A stretch of DNA of 8,484 bases from Gammaproteobacteria bacterium. Lineage in GTDB: Bacteria; Pseudomonadota; Gammaproteobacteria; Pseudomonadales; Azotimanducaceae. The stretch covers positions 1-8,484 of the forward strand of contig JAPUFN010000177.1 of NCBI GenBank assembly GCA_027293665.1. The letters are read 5' to 3'. Positions 1 to 6,377 of this stretch are shown piece by piece; position 1 is the stretch's first letter, and the number at the start of each line of letters is the position of its first letter. The notes under the pieces were generated by a model that saw only the letters and a list, made by a program, of their open reading frames with translations, was not told the DNA's origin and ran no database searches. A program made the position numbers and the translations under genes.

Positions 1-396
1 CTCATCGCACACCTGGTCGACTATCCAAATACCCAACTCGAAAGCGACGTCGAGGAATTTCTGTTCTGGTCTGTGCTCGACTTCGGTCAGCGCCCGACTC
101 TGACCGTGAACCACGTCGCTTCGATTCGTCCCGCGAATCCTGAGTTCGGGCACGTCGTGATGATTAAGAATATCTACGCAAACCACTATTTTGGCGGCAG
201 AGTCACCCTGGGAGTGGTTCTGACAGATGGCGCTCTGGCCGCGCCGGGAACGCATCTGCTGCTCGTCGACCAGCTGCTCTACGACGGCAGGTTGAACCGT
301 ATCTTGCGCGCGGTCGTCAAGCGAGGAATCGTCAATGACATGGAGAATCGTCTGCGATTCATACGGGAATTGATTGCTACCCAACCTGACCTGTAA
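1..396 (+). CDS. Hypothetical protein, C-terminal part (5' end outside window)
   Basis: The reading frame is open from the first base of the window and ends at a TAA at 394-396, so the visible 131 residues are the C-terminal part of a longer protein. A GTG at 73 could be read as a start, but the frame continues upstream without a stop and the upstream residues look coding, so I treat the gene as truncated by the window edge. The protein is soluble-looking: no membrane segment, and alternating beta-like hydrophobic stretches around the residues encoded at 100-280. A segment reading IYANHYFGGRVTLGVVL (about 169-219) is distinctive and looks like a conserved core, but I cannot tie it to a named family. 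The hydrolase gene follows 39 bp downstream on the same strand, so the two could be co-transcribed. Function not assigned. Confidence 0.75.
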   Translation, partial: LIAHLVDYPNTQLESDVEEFLFWSVLDFGQRPTLTVNHVASIRPANPEFGHVVMIKNIYANHYFGGRVTLGVVLTDGALAAPGTHLLLVDQLLYDGRLNRILRAVVKRGIVNDMENRLRFIRELIATQPDL

Positions 397-435
397 CCGT
401 TAACTAATTCCCGTGAACAACGATGGAGTCATCGT

Positions 436-1245
436 ATGAGTGATGACATGGCGCGCAAACGAATCGTCTATGACTCTCCCGGGATGCGGGAAGTCACTCT
501 GCAGCGCGATCTTGTTTACGGCAATTCCGCCGACGGTAACCCGCTACTGATGGACCTCTACCACCCGGCTGCAGTAAAAGGTCGAGCCGCTTTACCCGTA
601 GTCGTCTTTGTCGCCGGTTATCCAGACCCCGGGTTCAGCAAAGTTTTCGGTTGCAGGTTCAAGGAAATGGGTGCCTATGTCTCGTGGAGCGAATTGATCG
701 CGGCGTCCGGGATGGTTGCCATCAGCTACACGAACGAACAGCCCGTGGAAGATCTATCGACGTTGCTGCGACACCTCGCAGAAGATGCAGAGTCACTGGG
801 TATCGATGCTGGCCGGATTGGACTCTGGGCCTGCTCAGGCAATGTTCCGACAGCACTCGCTGAATTAATCGACGACCCGTCAGCAGGCGCGATCGCATGT
901 GCAGCCCTTTGTTATGGATACATGTTGGATCTGGACGCTGATACTGCGGTGAAAGACGCGGCCAAAACTTTCGGTTTTGCAACAGCCATTTCAGATATGA
1001 CCGCGGCCGATCTCAACCTCTCAACACCGCTGCTCGTCGTACAGGCAGGTAAAGATCAGATGCCCGGAATCAATCGCACGATCGACCGATTCTGCGTGGC
1101 ACTGCTGGCTACAGACAATGCAAAACTAACGCGGTTGAACCTGCCCGACGCGGTTCACGCGTTCGACCTGGAGCAGGACTCGCAGGCATCGCGTGAAGCA
1201 ATTTCAGAGATAGTGGAATTCCTCAAAGCCCGCCTGTGCGGCTAG
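436..1245 (+). CDS. Alpha/beta hydrolase (dienelactone hydrolase/esterase-like)
   Basis: A 269-residue protein with the layout of a small cytoplasmic alpha/beta hydrolase; no signal peptide. A beta strand PVVVFVAGYPDPG (54-66) supplies the likely oxyanion-hole loop. The nucleophile elbow is IGLWACSGN (128-136) with Ser134. The acid is probably Asp207 in VVQAGKDQ, and the base is His241 in AVHAFD, so the catalytic triad is complete and in the right order. The elbow reads A-C-S-G-N, not the usual G-x-S-x-G, with both outer glycines replaced. The start ATG at 436 has GGAG at 425-428, seven bases upstream. An ATG four codons later (448) is possible but has no comparable site. Families with this fold cleave esters, lactones or dienelactones; the actual substrate is unknown. 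It follows the truncated gene at the left edge by 39 bp and converges on the SnoaL-like gene. Confidence 0.88.
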   Translation: MSDDMARKRIVYDSPGMREVTLQRDLVYGNSADGNPLLMDLYHPAAVKGRAALPVVVFVAGYPDPGFSKVFGCRFKEMGAYVSWSELIAASGMVAISYTNEQPVEDLSTLLRHLAEDAESLGIDAGRIGLWACSGNVPTALAELIDDPSAGAIACAALCYGYMLDLDADTAVKDAAKTFGFATAISDMTAADLNLSTPLLVVQAGKDQMPGINRTIDRFCVALLATDNAKLTRLNLPDAVHAFDLEQDSQASREAISEIVEFLKARLCG

Positions 1246-1275
1246 CACACACCGCTGCGTGCAAGACACCTAATC

Positions 1276-1297
1276 CGCCTGAGAGGGCGTTTTATTT
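1276..1297 (+). terminator. Weak rho-independent terminator candidate
   Basis: CGCC at 1276-1279 pairs with GGCG at 1286-1289 around a six-base loop and is followed by TTTTATTT (1290-1297). It lies 30 bp after the hydrolase stop, in the 46-bp gap to the convergent gene, which is where a terminator is expected. The four-pair stem is short, so function is uncertain. The T-run overlaps the last codons of the opposite-strand gene. Confidence 0.35.
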
Positions 1298-1747
1298 CGC
1301 CCAGCCAGTTTCGTAGTCGGCACTGATTCCCGGACCCTTCACGCGCAGGTGCGCAATCTTCCACGCCCCGTCGGCCTTCAAGTAATCTTCGTGGTAGCGG
1401 GTAGATTGCCATTTAGCCTGGTTGTTTTTGCGAAACGTGAACGGTCCGAAGAAATACCACGTGCCCTGTGCCCGATCGCCGTCAATCTCGATGATCGGAT
1501 TCATCACCATGTGCTGCGAGAAACTCATCATCTTCTGAAAACCGATGAAGAGTTCGCGAATGGCTGCGTGGCCTTCTGCTTTAGCAATACCCCGACCTTC
1601 CCAGATCCCATCGACGCAGAACACATCCGTGATCCTGTCCGGATTGTGGTCGTCGTCACAGATCTCACAGTAGCGGGCCTTGAGCTGCTTGATGGCTTCG
1701 ATGTCTTCGAGCCGGGTGAGGCGAGCTGCCAGTTCTTCGAGTTCCAT
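1292..1747 (-). CDS. SnoaL/NTF2-like domain protein
   Basis: A 151-residue single-domain protein of the NTF2-like superfamily, close to the SnoaL-like group. The N-terminal helix carries LEDIEAIKQLKARYCEICDD (13-32), the usual 'AI..LK.RY....D' opening of this fold. A middle strand has FSQHMVMNPIIEIDGDRAQG (76-95), and the C-terminal strands end in DYLKADGAWKIAHL (121-134), the typical 'Y...dG.WkI' signature. Such proteins act as isomerases, hydratases, dehydratases or non-catalytic subunits, and several work on ring-shaped or polyketide/terpenoid substrates. I cannot choose among these from sequence. The start is set at the ATG at 1747, not the in-frame ATG at 1774, because an AAGGGAG ribosome site (1752-1758) sits just ahead of 1747 and would lie inside the longer reading. 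It is 44 bp downstream of the SDR gene on the same strand and is probably in one transcript with it. Confidence 0.87.
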   Translation of the reverse strand: MELEELAARLTRLEDIEAIKQLKARYCEICDDDHNPDRITDVFCVDGIWEGRGIAKAEGHAAIRELFIGFQKMMSFSQHMVMNPIIEIDGDRAQGTWYFFGPFTFRKNNQAKWQSTRYHEDYLKADGAWKIAHLRVKGPGISADYETGWAK

Positions 1748-1750
1748 ATC

Positions 1751-1760
1751 TCTCCCTTCC
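1751..1760 (-). promoter_or_regulatory. Ribosome binding site that fixes the SnoaL-like start
   Basis: On the minus strand the bases read GGAAGGGAGA, ending three bases before the ATG at 1747. The purine-rich core AAGGGAG is a strong Shine-Dalgarno match and supports the 151-residue form over the 160-residue form starting at 1774. Confidence 0.7.
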
Positions 1761-1791
1761 TTCGTAGCTCTCAAGCCGAATGAAACGTCGG

Positions 1792-2655
1792 CTACAGTTT
1801 TCGCAGCACCGGCTCTTCGCCCGTGCTGCCTTTTGTTATGCCGGAGTATTTTGCCGTGCGCGCAGACGAGCGCGGAAACGTCTTCGAGATTCCCGGTCCG
1901 GCCGCAGTCAATCCACCATCGACAATCAGTTCCTCACCGGTGACGAACACAGAATCGTCGCTGGCGAAGAACAGCGCCGCCCCGGCTATGTACTCACCAC
2001 GACCGTAGTCCGGCCAGGGCTGTGCCTTGGCGAACGCGGCACGCGTTCTTTCCGGGCGGCCACCGTCGGCGAGCGGGGTTGAGATGTAACCGGGGCAGAT
2101 TGAGTTCACGCGGATACGCTCTGGCGCCAACTCCACCGCGGCGGATCGGGTCAGGTTGATTACCGCCGCCTTTGCCGCCGAGTAAACCAGAGGACCGGCG
2201 TCGCCACTTATTCCGGCAATGGACGCCGTGTTGATTATGGAACCACCTTCGCCCTGTTCGCGCAGAATGCGCGCAGCATGCTTGATGCCGAGAAACACGC
2301 CTTTCGCAAGCACATCGAACGTGTAGTCCCAATCTTCTACCGAGGTTTCCGTCAGGGGACCTATCGCACCGCCAACACCTGCATTGTTGAACACTACGTC
2401 GAGGCGGCCGAAGGAATCGATAGCGCTATTGAGCATCCCAATGACGTCTTCTTCGCGTGCCACGTCGGTTCGGACAAACGACACCGCATCGCCAAATCCC
2501 GCTGTCGAGGCTTGCGCCACGGCTGCTTCCCCGGTGACCGCGTTGTAGTCGGCTATGACGACGCGCGCGCCTTCCTCCAGAAATCGCATGACAGTCGCCA
2601 ACCCCATGCCGCTGGCACCACCGGTGATGACAGCCACTTTGTCCTGCAATCGCAT
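1792..2655 (-). CDS. SDR family oxidoreductase (short-chain dehydrogenase)
   Basis: A 287-residue classical short-chain dehydrogenase with a Rossmann fold. The cofactor motif TGGASGMG is at 11-18. Asp36 at the end of the second strand (VVIADYN) favours NAD(H) over NADP(H). NNAG is at 90-93, the catalytic Ser145 lies in NTASIAG, and the Tyr158-x3-Lys162 pair lies in VYSAAKAA. CPGYISTP (187-194) is the usual loop after strand 6, and VTGEELIVDGG (238-248) is the usual C-terminal signature. The Asn that completes the tetrad in many SDRs (DVN.kGvF) is replaced here by Leu116 in DVLAKGVFLG. The protein carries about 35 extra residues after the usual end near 252. It probably oxidises a secondary alcohol or reduces a ketone; the substrate is not readable. 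The ATG at 2655 has GGGGGAGAGGA (2659-2669) just upstream. It is the first gene of a probable two-gene unit with the SnoaL-like gene, divergent from the MFS transporter. Confidence 0.92.
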   Translation of the reverse strand: MRLQDKVAVITGGASGMGLATVMRFLEEGARVVIADYNAVTGEAAVAQASTAGFGDAVSFVRTDVAREEDVIGMLNSAIDSFGRLDVVFNNAGVGGAIGPLTETSVEDWDYTFDVLAKGVFLGIKHAARILREQGEGGSIINTASIAGISGDAGPLVYSAAKAAVINLTRSAAVELAPERIRVNSICPGYISTPLADGGRPERTRAAFAKAQPWPDYGRGEYIAGAALFFASDDSVFVTGEELIVDGGLTAAGPGISKTFPRSSARTAKYSGITKGSTGEEPVLRKL

Positions 2656-2697
2656 GAGTCCTCTCCCCCGAAATCAGCACGCAGTGTACGACAGATT

Positions 2698-2720
2698 CCA
2701 GCCGCCGACACGACGGCTGG
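2698..2720. promoter_or_regulatory. 23-nt palindrome in the divergent promoter region, candidate operator
   Basis: CCAGCCG (2698-2704) is perfectly complementary to CGGCTGG (2714-2720). Inside these arms one C/A mismatch is followed by a further CG/CG pair around an ACA centre at 2708-2710. It sits in the 111-bp gap between the divergently transcribed SDR and MFS genes. It overlaps the place where a -35 box would fall for the minus-strand promoter whose possible -10 is TACACT (2683-2688). That placement fits a repressor site controlling both directions. No regulator gene is adjacent, so the binding protein is unknown. As RNA it could also form a hairpin, but no T-run follows it, so it is not a terminator. 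Confidence 0.45.
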
Positions 2721-2730
2721 CAGCCAGGCG

Positions 2731-2759
2731 TGGTGAAGTTTCAATAGAGCCCGTATATT
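2731..2759 (+). promoter_or_regulatory. Possible promoter of the MFS transporter gene, perhaps leaderless
   Basis: TATATT at 2754-2759 resembles a -10 box, and 17 bases upstream lies a weak -35 candidate, TGGTGA (2731-2736; three of six matches). Transcription would start about 7 bases after the -10 box, at 2766-2767, which is the start codon itself. No Shine-Dalgarno sequence is present between the -10 box and the ATG, and an in-frame TGA at 2734-2736 excludes an earlier start. This would make a leaderless or nearly leaderless message. Confidence 0.35.
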
Positions 2760-2766
2760 TACACCG

Positions 2767-4050
2767 ATGAGCGACACCGCCGCTATCACCTCTCCACGCT
2801 ACTTCTACGGCTACAATCTGGCAGCCTACAGCTTTGTCATCAGCTTTCTGGCGTCGAGCTTCTTCCTGCATTCGCGGGGCATCTTCTTCCCATACTGGAT
2901 GGAGGAATTCGCCGCTGAGAAAACGCAGATTTCGCTCGTGATCAGCCTCACGCTTTTTACCGGCAGCTGTATTGCGCCCCTTACGGGATACTGCATCGAC
3001 CGCTTCCCCGTACGCGCAATCATAATCATCGCCGCGCTCTGGCTCGCCGTGGGTTATGCATTGCTACAACTGGTCGATGGCTACATCGTTTTTCTTCTGA
3101 CACTCGTCGTATTTCAGGGCATCGGCTGGACAGGTGTTGGACCGCTTGCGCAGACAAAACTGATGGTGAACTGGTTTTCACGCAACCGCGGTATGGCGCT
3201 TGGCGTAGCAATCATGGGTATTTCCGTGGCCGGCATCATCATGCCAACAGCGGCAACCTTTCTCGCAGAAAACATCGGTTGGCGCGACACCTATTCACTC
3301 TATGCAGTAACGCTCCTGGCGGTCGTGATACCGCTGACACTGCTGGTGGTCAAACAGGAACCGGCCGAGCTCGGACTCAATCCCGATGGCGATCCGACGC
3401 CTCACGAGTCCCCCTCGGCGTTGACCGCTACGGCAACGACCACGAGCACTCAAACAAACCGGGCCGTCTATAAAGAATTCCTGACGTCGAAGGCTTTCTG
3501 GAGCATCGTGATTACGTTCGGTCTCATGAACGGGGTCTACAGCGCGATGATCACTCATCTGCCAACCTATCTGACCACTGAACTGAGCTTCGACCTCTAC
3601 CAGGCGTCCTACATGTTGGGGGTTGCCGGTGCTTTCGCGATTGCGGGGAAAATCGTCCTCGGCTGGATGATGGACCACATCAGCGCAAAAGTTACCGTGT
3701 TGAGCGCCGTGTCTGCTTACTTGTTATCAACAATAATTTTCATGTCCGTCAACAGCTACGGACTCATGATGCTTGCGGCGGGTTTATTTGGTCTCGGCTT
3801 CGGTGGCATGGTGCCAGTGCGCTCGGTATTGCTCTCGCGTCTGTTCGGGGTGGCTAAGTTTTCTCGCGTGAACGGCCTACTGTCTTTCTTTCTCGCACCG
3901 GCCACTTTCTGGGTACTGATCACGGGTTACATTGCCGACACCACCGGCACGTACGTGACTGCCTTTCAGGTCTGGGCAGTGGCCTTCGTGCTGGCCGGAG
4001 TAGTCTCAGCGTTCATCAAACTGCCGGAACGGCATGACGCCGTGAACTAA
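2767..4050 (+). CDS. MFS transporter, monocarboxylate/oxalate-formate antiporter type
   Basis: A 427-residue inner-membrane protein with about twelve hydrophobic segments in two halves, the size and layout of the major facilitator superfamily. The loop after helix 2 reads GYCIDRFPVRA (74-84), a form of the G-x3-D-R-x3-R motif. LMVNWFSRNRGMALGVAIMG (132-151) and the preceding GWTGVGP are typical of the monocarboxylate/oxalate-formate branch. The first half ends with QEPAELGLNPDG (197-208), a sequence often seen at that point in this branch. A polar linker rich in Thr and Ala (209-232) joins the halves, and the second half repeats a motif-A-like loop, GWMMDHISAKV (299-309). Transport of a small carboxylate or related organic molecule is the family expectation; direction and substrate are inference. 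It is divergent from the SDR-SnoaL pair and probably shares its regulation. It ends 37 bp from the convergent DUF2207 gene, with no clear terminator in that gap. Confidence 0.9.
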   Translation: MSDTAAITSPRYFYGYNLAAYSFVISFLASSFFLHSRGIFFPYWMEEFAAEKTQISLVISLTLFTGSCIAPLTGYCIDRFPVRAIIIIAALWLAVGYALLQLVDGYIVFLLTLVVFQGIGWTGVGPLAQTKLMVNWFSRNRGMALGVAIMGISVAGIIMPTAATFLAENIGWRDTYSLYAVTLLAVVIPLTLLVVKQEPAELGLNPDGDPTPHESPSALTATATTTSTQTNRAVYKEFLTSKAFWSIVITFGLMNGVYSAMITHLPTYLTTELSFDLYQASYMLGVAGAFAIAGKIVLGWMMDHISAKVTVLSAVSAYLLSTIIFMSVNSYGLMMLAAGLFGLGFGGMVPVRSVLLSRLFGVAKFSRVNGLLSFFLAPATFWVLITGYIADTTGTYVTAFQVWAVAFVLAGVVSAFIKLPERHDAVN

Positions 4051-4087
4051 CTACGTTCGCTTCGCCGTGAATTGAATACGCAACCCA

Positions 4088-5788
4088 CTACCAGCCACCA
4101 CCCCCGCCGCCGCCGCCACCGCCGCCAGAAGAGCCTCCACCACCGCCGCCGGACGAAGACCCCGGCGCCTGACCCGCGGAAGAAATGGCGGATGTGAAAC
4201 CGCTGCCGACGTTGCTTGCAAAGCCATCCAGATTTCTGTGGTTGAAATCACCGTGATACCAGCGCGGCTGGTATCCGCTCTGTTGATTCTGCAACGCTGC
4301 GAACACACCAGTGAACTGTTCAGCCCAGTCCTGTTCAACGCCTAGCGCTACCGCGAACGGCAGATACTGCTCGAAAAGTTGCGGAGTCATGTCCGGCGGA
4401 TGGCGCAGATTCAAGTCGTCCTTTTCGGCAACCTTCAGATACAGCTCAAATCCTTCGAGCTTGTCCAGCAATTCCCGGCCGCGACGCGTGGGTGCTTTCA
4501 TCAACCACAGGGAAACGACGTGCAGCACCACGTTGGCAAGATAAGCCACCACAACCAGAGGGGTGAACGCGCCCAGTGCAATGATCACAATCAGCACTGT
4601 CAGCGAACCCAGGAACGACGGCAGTAGCCGGCTGGTATTCTTGAAAAAATATTTGTTCTGGTAGTCACGTCTCAACGCTCTTCGATGCGCGCTCCGAGCC
4701 TTGCTGATCGTCTTGTGATTTTTATTGTCGAGCTCCAGCACCGAGCCGTCCCTGAAGAGTTTCTGGTGCAGGACCGACTCTCCGGGTGCAAGCTCCTCAG
4801 TGGAGGATTCTTTGAGCAAGGAGTAGTCATCATCATCCTGGACGATGCTCAGATGACCTTTTACAGCCAGATTAATGACAGCGGCACTCAGCGCCTTGCT
4901 GTCGTAGCCCATCTTAGAGATATAGCGGGCAGATGCCGGTGAGTAGCCCTCCGGCGGTTCGTAGTGGGCAAATATCACACCCGCTGACGGGTCACGCCCA
5001 TAACGCGACCAGGCCAGGTAAAGATAGAGTGCGCTGGCCAGCAACGCGGTCAATGCCAACAACAATCCAAGATTGTCCTTCAGCAGATAACCCAGCCGCT
5101 CCAGCCAATCGGGTTCGGCCACCACGCCTTTTGGCCAGCTGGCAACGAGCGTCAATCCTTCGCGACTGCCAAGTCCACGGCTGGTTCGAATGCCAGCCTG
5201 GCCGTCCAGTACTTCGACCGTGTATTCCTGACCAGATTCGCCGTATCTTCCCATGTACCCTTCCATGGCAATATCGCTTGCACTCACGGAGCCGGGTAAC
5301 CTCACGGTGGCGCTTGCCACATTGATCGGAAAGTCCCAACCATTGCCCGTGACATTCCAATAGAGCTCATCGTGGTCTTCGAAGTAACCGATCTGTCGAT
5401 TGGTGTGGTAGCGGATGGTGTAGCTGTACTCGCCGTTCGGCAGGAGCGTATCGCCACGGCCGGCATAAACCCGAACACCATTGGATCGCTTCTCCGTGTG
5501 CCAGGCTTCCGCTGCACCATCGCGGGTGACACCGAGCACCACAAAATCAACGACGAATCGATTACCGTATTGATCTGTGTAGTCGGTTGGAAAATCCCGG
5601 TAGATGCCGCGCCGGATGTTCTGCCCTTCAGCCCTGACGCGAATGGTTTCGTCCACGGTCATCGTCGCGTCGCTTGCAATGCTGATATCGCTGTGGAACG
5701 AAAGAATCCGCTCATCGCTGAAGGCGACGTCATGCGATAACAAGGTAACGAAAAGAATCAGCGTCCATGCCAAATTCTCCTTATTCAT
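4088..5788 (-). CDS. DUF2207 domain membrane protein with polyglycine tail
   Basis: A 566-residue envelope protein of the DUF2207 family. Residues 1-24 form a signal peptide or N-terminal membrane segment, with hydrophobic LAWTLILFVTLL. An extracytoplasmic beta-rich domain follows to about 235, containing the family hallmark FEDHDELYWNVTGNGWDFPI (136-155). A membrane helix lies at about 239-259 (the DNLGLLLALTALLASALYLYL stretch without its first residues). A cytoplasmic region carries GYSPASARYISKMGYDSKAL (281-300). Two further helices lie at about 391-430, and a last conserved block includes FELYLKVAEKDDL (447-459) and FEQYLPFAVALGVEQDWAEQF (472-492). The tail from 543 is Ser/Gly-rich and ends in an almost pure glycine run and a final Trp566. 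The biochemical role is unknown; the family commonly lies next to LemA. The ATG at 5788 overlaps the LemA stop by four bases (ATGA), with GGAG at 5797-5800 inside the LemA reading frame, so translation is probably coupled. Confidence 0.93.
   Translation of the reverse strand: MNKENLAWTLILFVTLLSHDVAFSDERILSFHSDISIASDATMTVDETIRVRAEGQNIRRGIYRDFPTDYTDQYGNRFVVDFVVLGVTRDGAAEAWHTEKRSNGVRVYAGRGDTLLPNGEYSYTIRYHTNRQIGYFEDHDELYWNVTGNGWDFPINVASATVRLPGSVSASDIAMEGYMGRYGESGQEYTVEVLDGQAGIRTSRGLGSREGLTLVASWPKGVVAEPDWLERLGYLLKDNLGLLLALTALLASALYLYLAWSRYGRDPSAGVIFAHYEPPEGYSPASARYISKMGYDSKALSAAVINLAVKGHLSIVQDDDDYSLLKESSTEELAPGESVLHQKLFRDGSVLELDNKNHKTISKARSAHRRALRRDYQNKYFFKNTSRLLPSFLGSLTVLIVIIALGAFTPLVVVAYLANVVLHVVSLWLMKAPTRRGRELLDKLEGFELYLKVAEKDDLNLRHPPDMTPQLFEQYLPFAVALGVEQDWAEQFTGVFAALQNQQSGYQPRWYHGDFNHRNLDGFASNVGSGFTSAISSAGQAPGSSSGGGGGGSSGGGGGGGGGGGW
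4094..4150. repeat. GGN/CCN low-complexity tract encoding the polyglycine tail
   Basis: This stretch consists almost only of glycine codons read on the minus strand (Gly547 to Gly565, broken by two serines). It is a simple-sequence tract prone to slippage and to sequencing error. Glycine-rich ends are common in DUF2207 proteins, so the tract is probably real and coding. Its exact length may vary between strains. Confidence 0.75.
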
Positions 5789-6333
5789 TCATCTAACTCC
5801 ACTTTGGGCGTAACGCGGGCGTCTGCCTCCACCTCGAAAAACTCAGCCGTTTTAAATCCGAGCCACCGGGCGATGAGCAGATGTGGGAATGATTCGACTC
5901 GAGTGTTCAGCATGCGCACGGCACCGTTATAGAACCTGCGAGCGTACTGAAGATGGTCTTCAACTTCTGTGAGCCCCGTCGAGAGCTGGCGGAAATTTTC
6001 ATCGGCCTGCAGGTCCGGGTAGTCCTCAGCTACTGCAATCAGGCGGTGCAGGCCTGCCTCCATTGCATCTTCGAGCGCTGCCTTTTCCGGTAAATTCGAA
6101 GCCGCCTCGCTGCGTGTACGCAACTCGGTCACCGCCGAGAACGTTGCTTTCTCGTAGTCCGCGTAGGCTTTGACCGCACTCACGAGCTGCGGCACAAGAT
6201 CGTGACGCCGCATGAGCTGCACATCGATGTCGCTCCAGGCATTGCGCACCTGATTGCGATCTCTCACCAGCCGGTTGTAGATCCAGATACCAGCTGCCGC
6301 GAGGATAGCAACGGTGACCAGAGAACTGGTCAT
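5785..6333 (-). CDS. lemA: LemA family protein
   Basis: A 182-residue LemA-like protein. Residues 4-20 form a single N-terminal membrane anchor (SLVTVAILAAAGIWIYN), which leaves the rest as a helical-bundle domain on the other side of the membrane. The family core NAWSDIDVQLMRRHDLVPQL is complete at 31-50. YPDLQADENFRQL (105-117) and ARRFYNGAVRMLNTRVESFP (131-150) are the other two conserved blocks. Length is close to the usual 180-200 residues. The cellular role of the family is poorly defined; it is generally placed at the membrane and is often next to TPM-domain or DUF2207 proteins. The gene starts 44 bp after the PLP-protein stop and overlaps the DUF2207 start by four bases. I see no good Shine-Dalgarno site ahead of the ATG at 6333, so the start is less certain than the identity. 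Confidence 0.94.
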   Translation of the reverse strand: MTSSLVTVAILAAAGIWIYNRLVRDRNQVRNAWSDIDVQLMRRHDLVPQLVSAVKAYADYEKATFSAVTELRTRSEAASNLPEKAALEDAMEAGLHRLIAVAEDYPDLQADENFRQLSTGLTEVEDHLQYARRFYNGAVRMLNTRVESFPHLLIARWLGFKTAEFFEVEADARVTPKVELDE

Positions 6334-6377
6334 GCACGTCTACTACACGAAGGAAACGACGCCAGCATACCTCAGGC

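Noticed and set aside
1747..1774. Longer form of the SnoaL-like protein starting at 1774
   Set aside because: Its first nine residues would be encoded across the strong ribosome site for the ATG at 1747, and they do not resemble the family N-terminus.
1349..1783. A 144-codon open frame on the plus strand across the SnoaL-like gene
   Set aside because: It is antisense to a gene with clear family motifs and its own ribosome site; the translation shows no recognisable domain and is a shadow frame.
3295..3678. A 127-codon minus-strand open frame inside the MFS gene
   Set aside because: Arg/Gly/His-rich composition typical of a frame opposite real coding sequence; no ribosome site or family signature noted.
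4051..4087. Gap between the convergent MFS and DUF2207 genes, examined for a bidirectional terminator
   Set aside because: No stem of more than a few pairs and no T-run on either strand was found; I report no feature there.
4094..4150. C-rich trinucleotide tract considered as a CRISPR or non-coding repeat
   Set aside because: It lies in frame within the DUF2207 gene, encodes the glycine tail expected for that family, and has no repeat-spacer structure.
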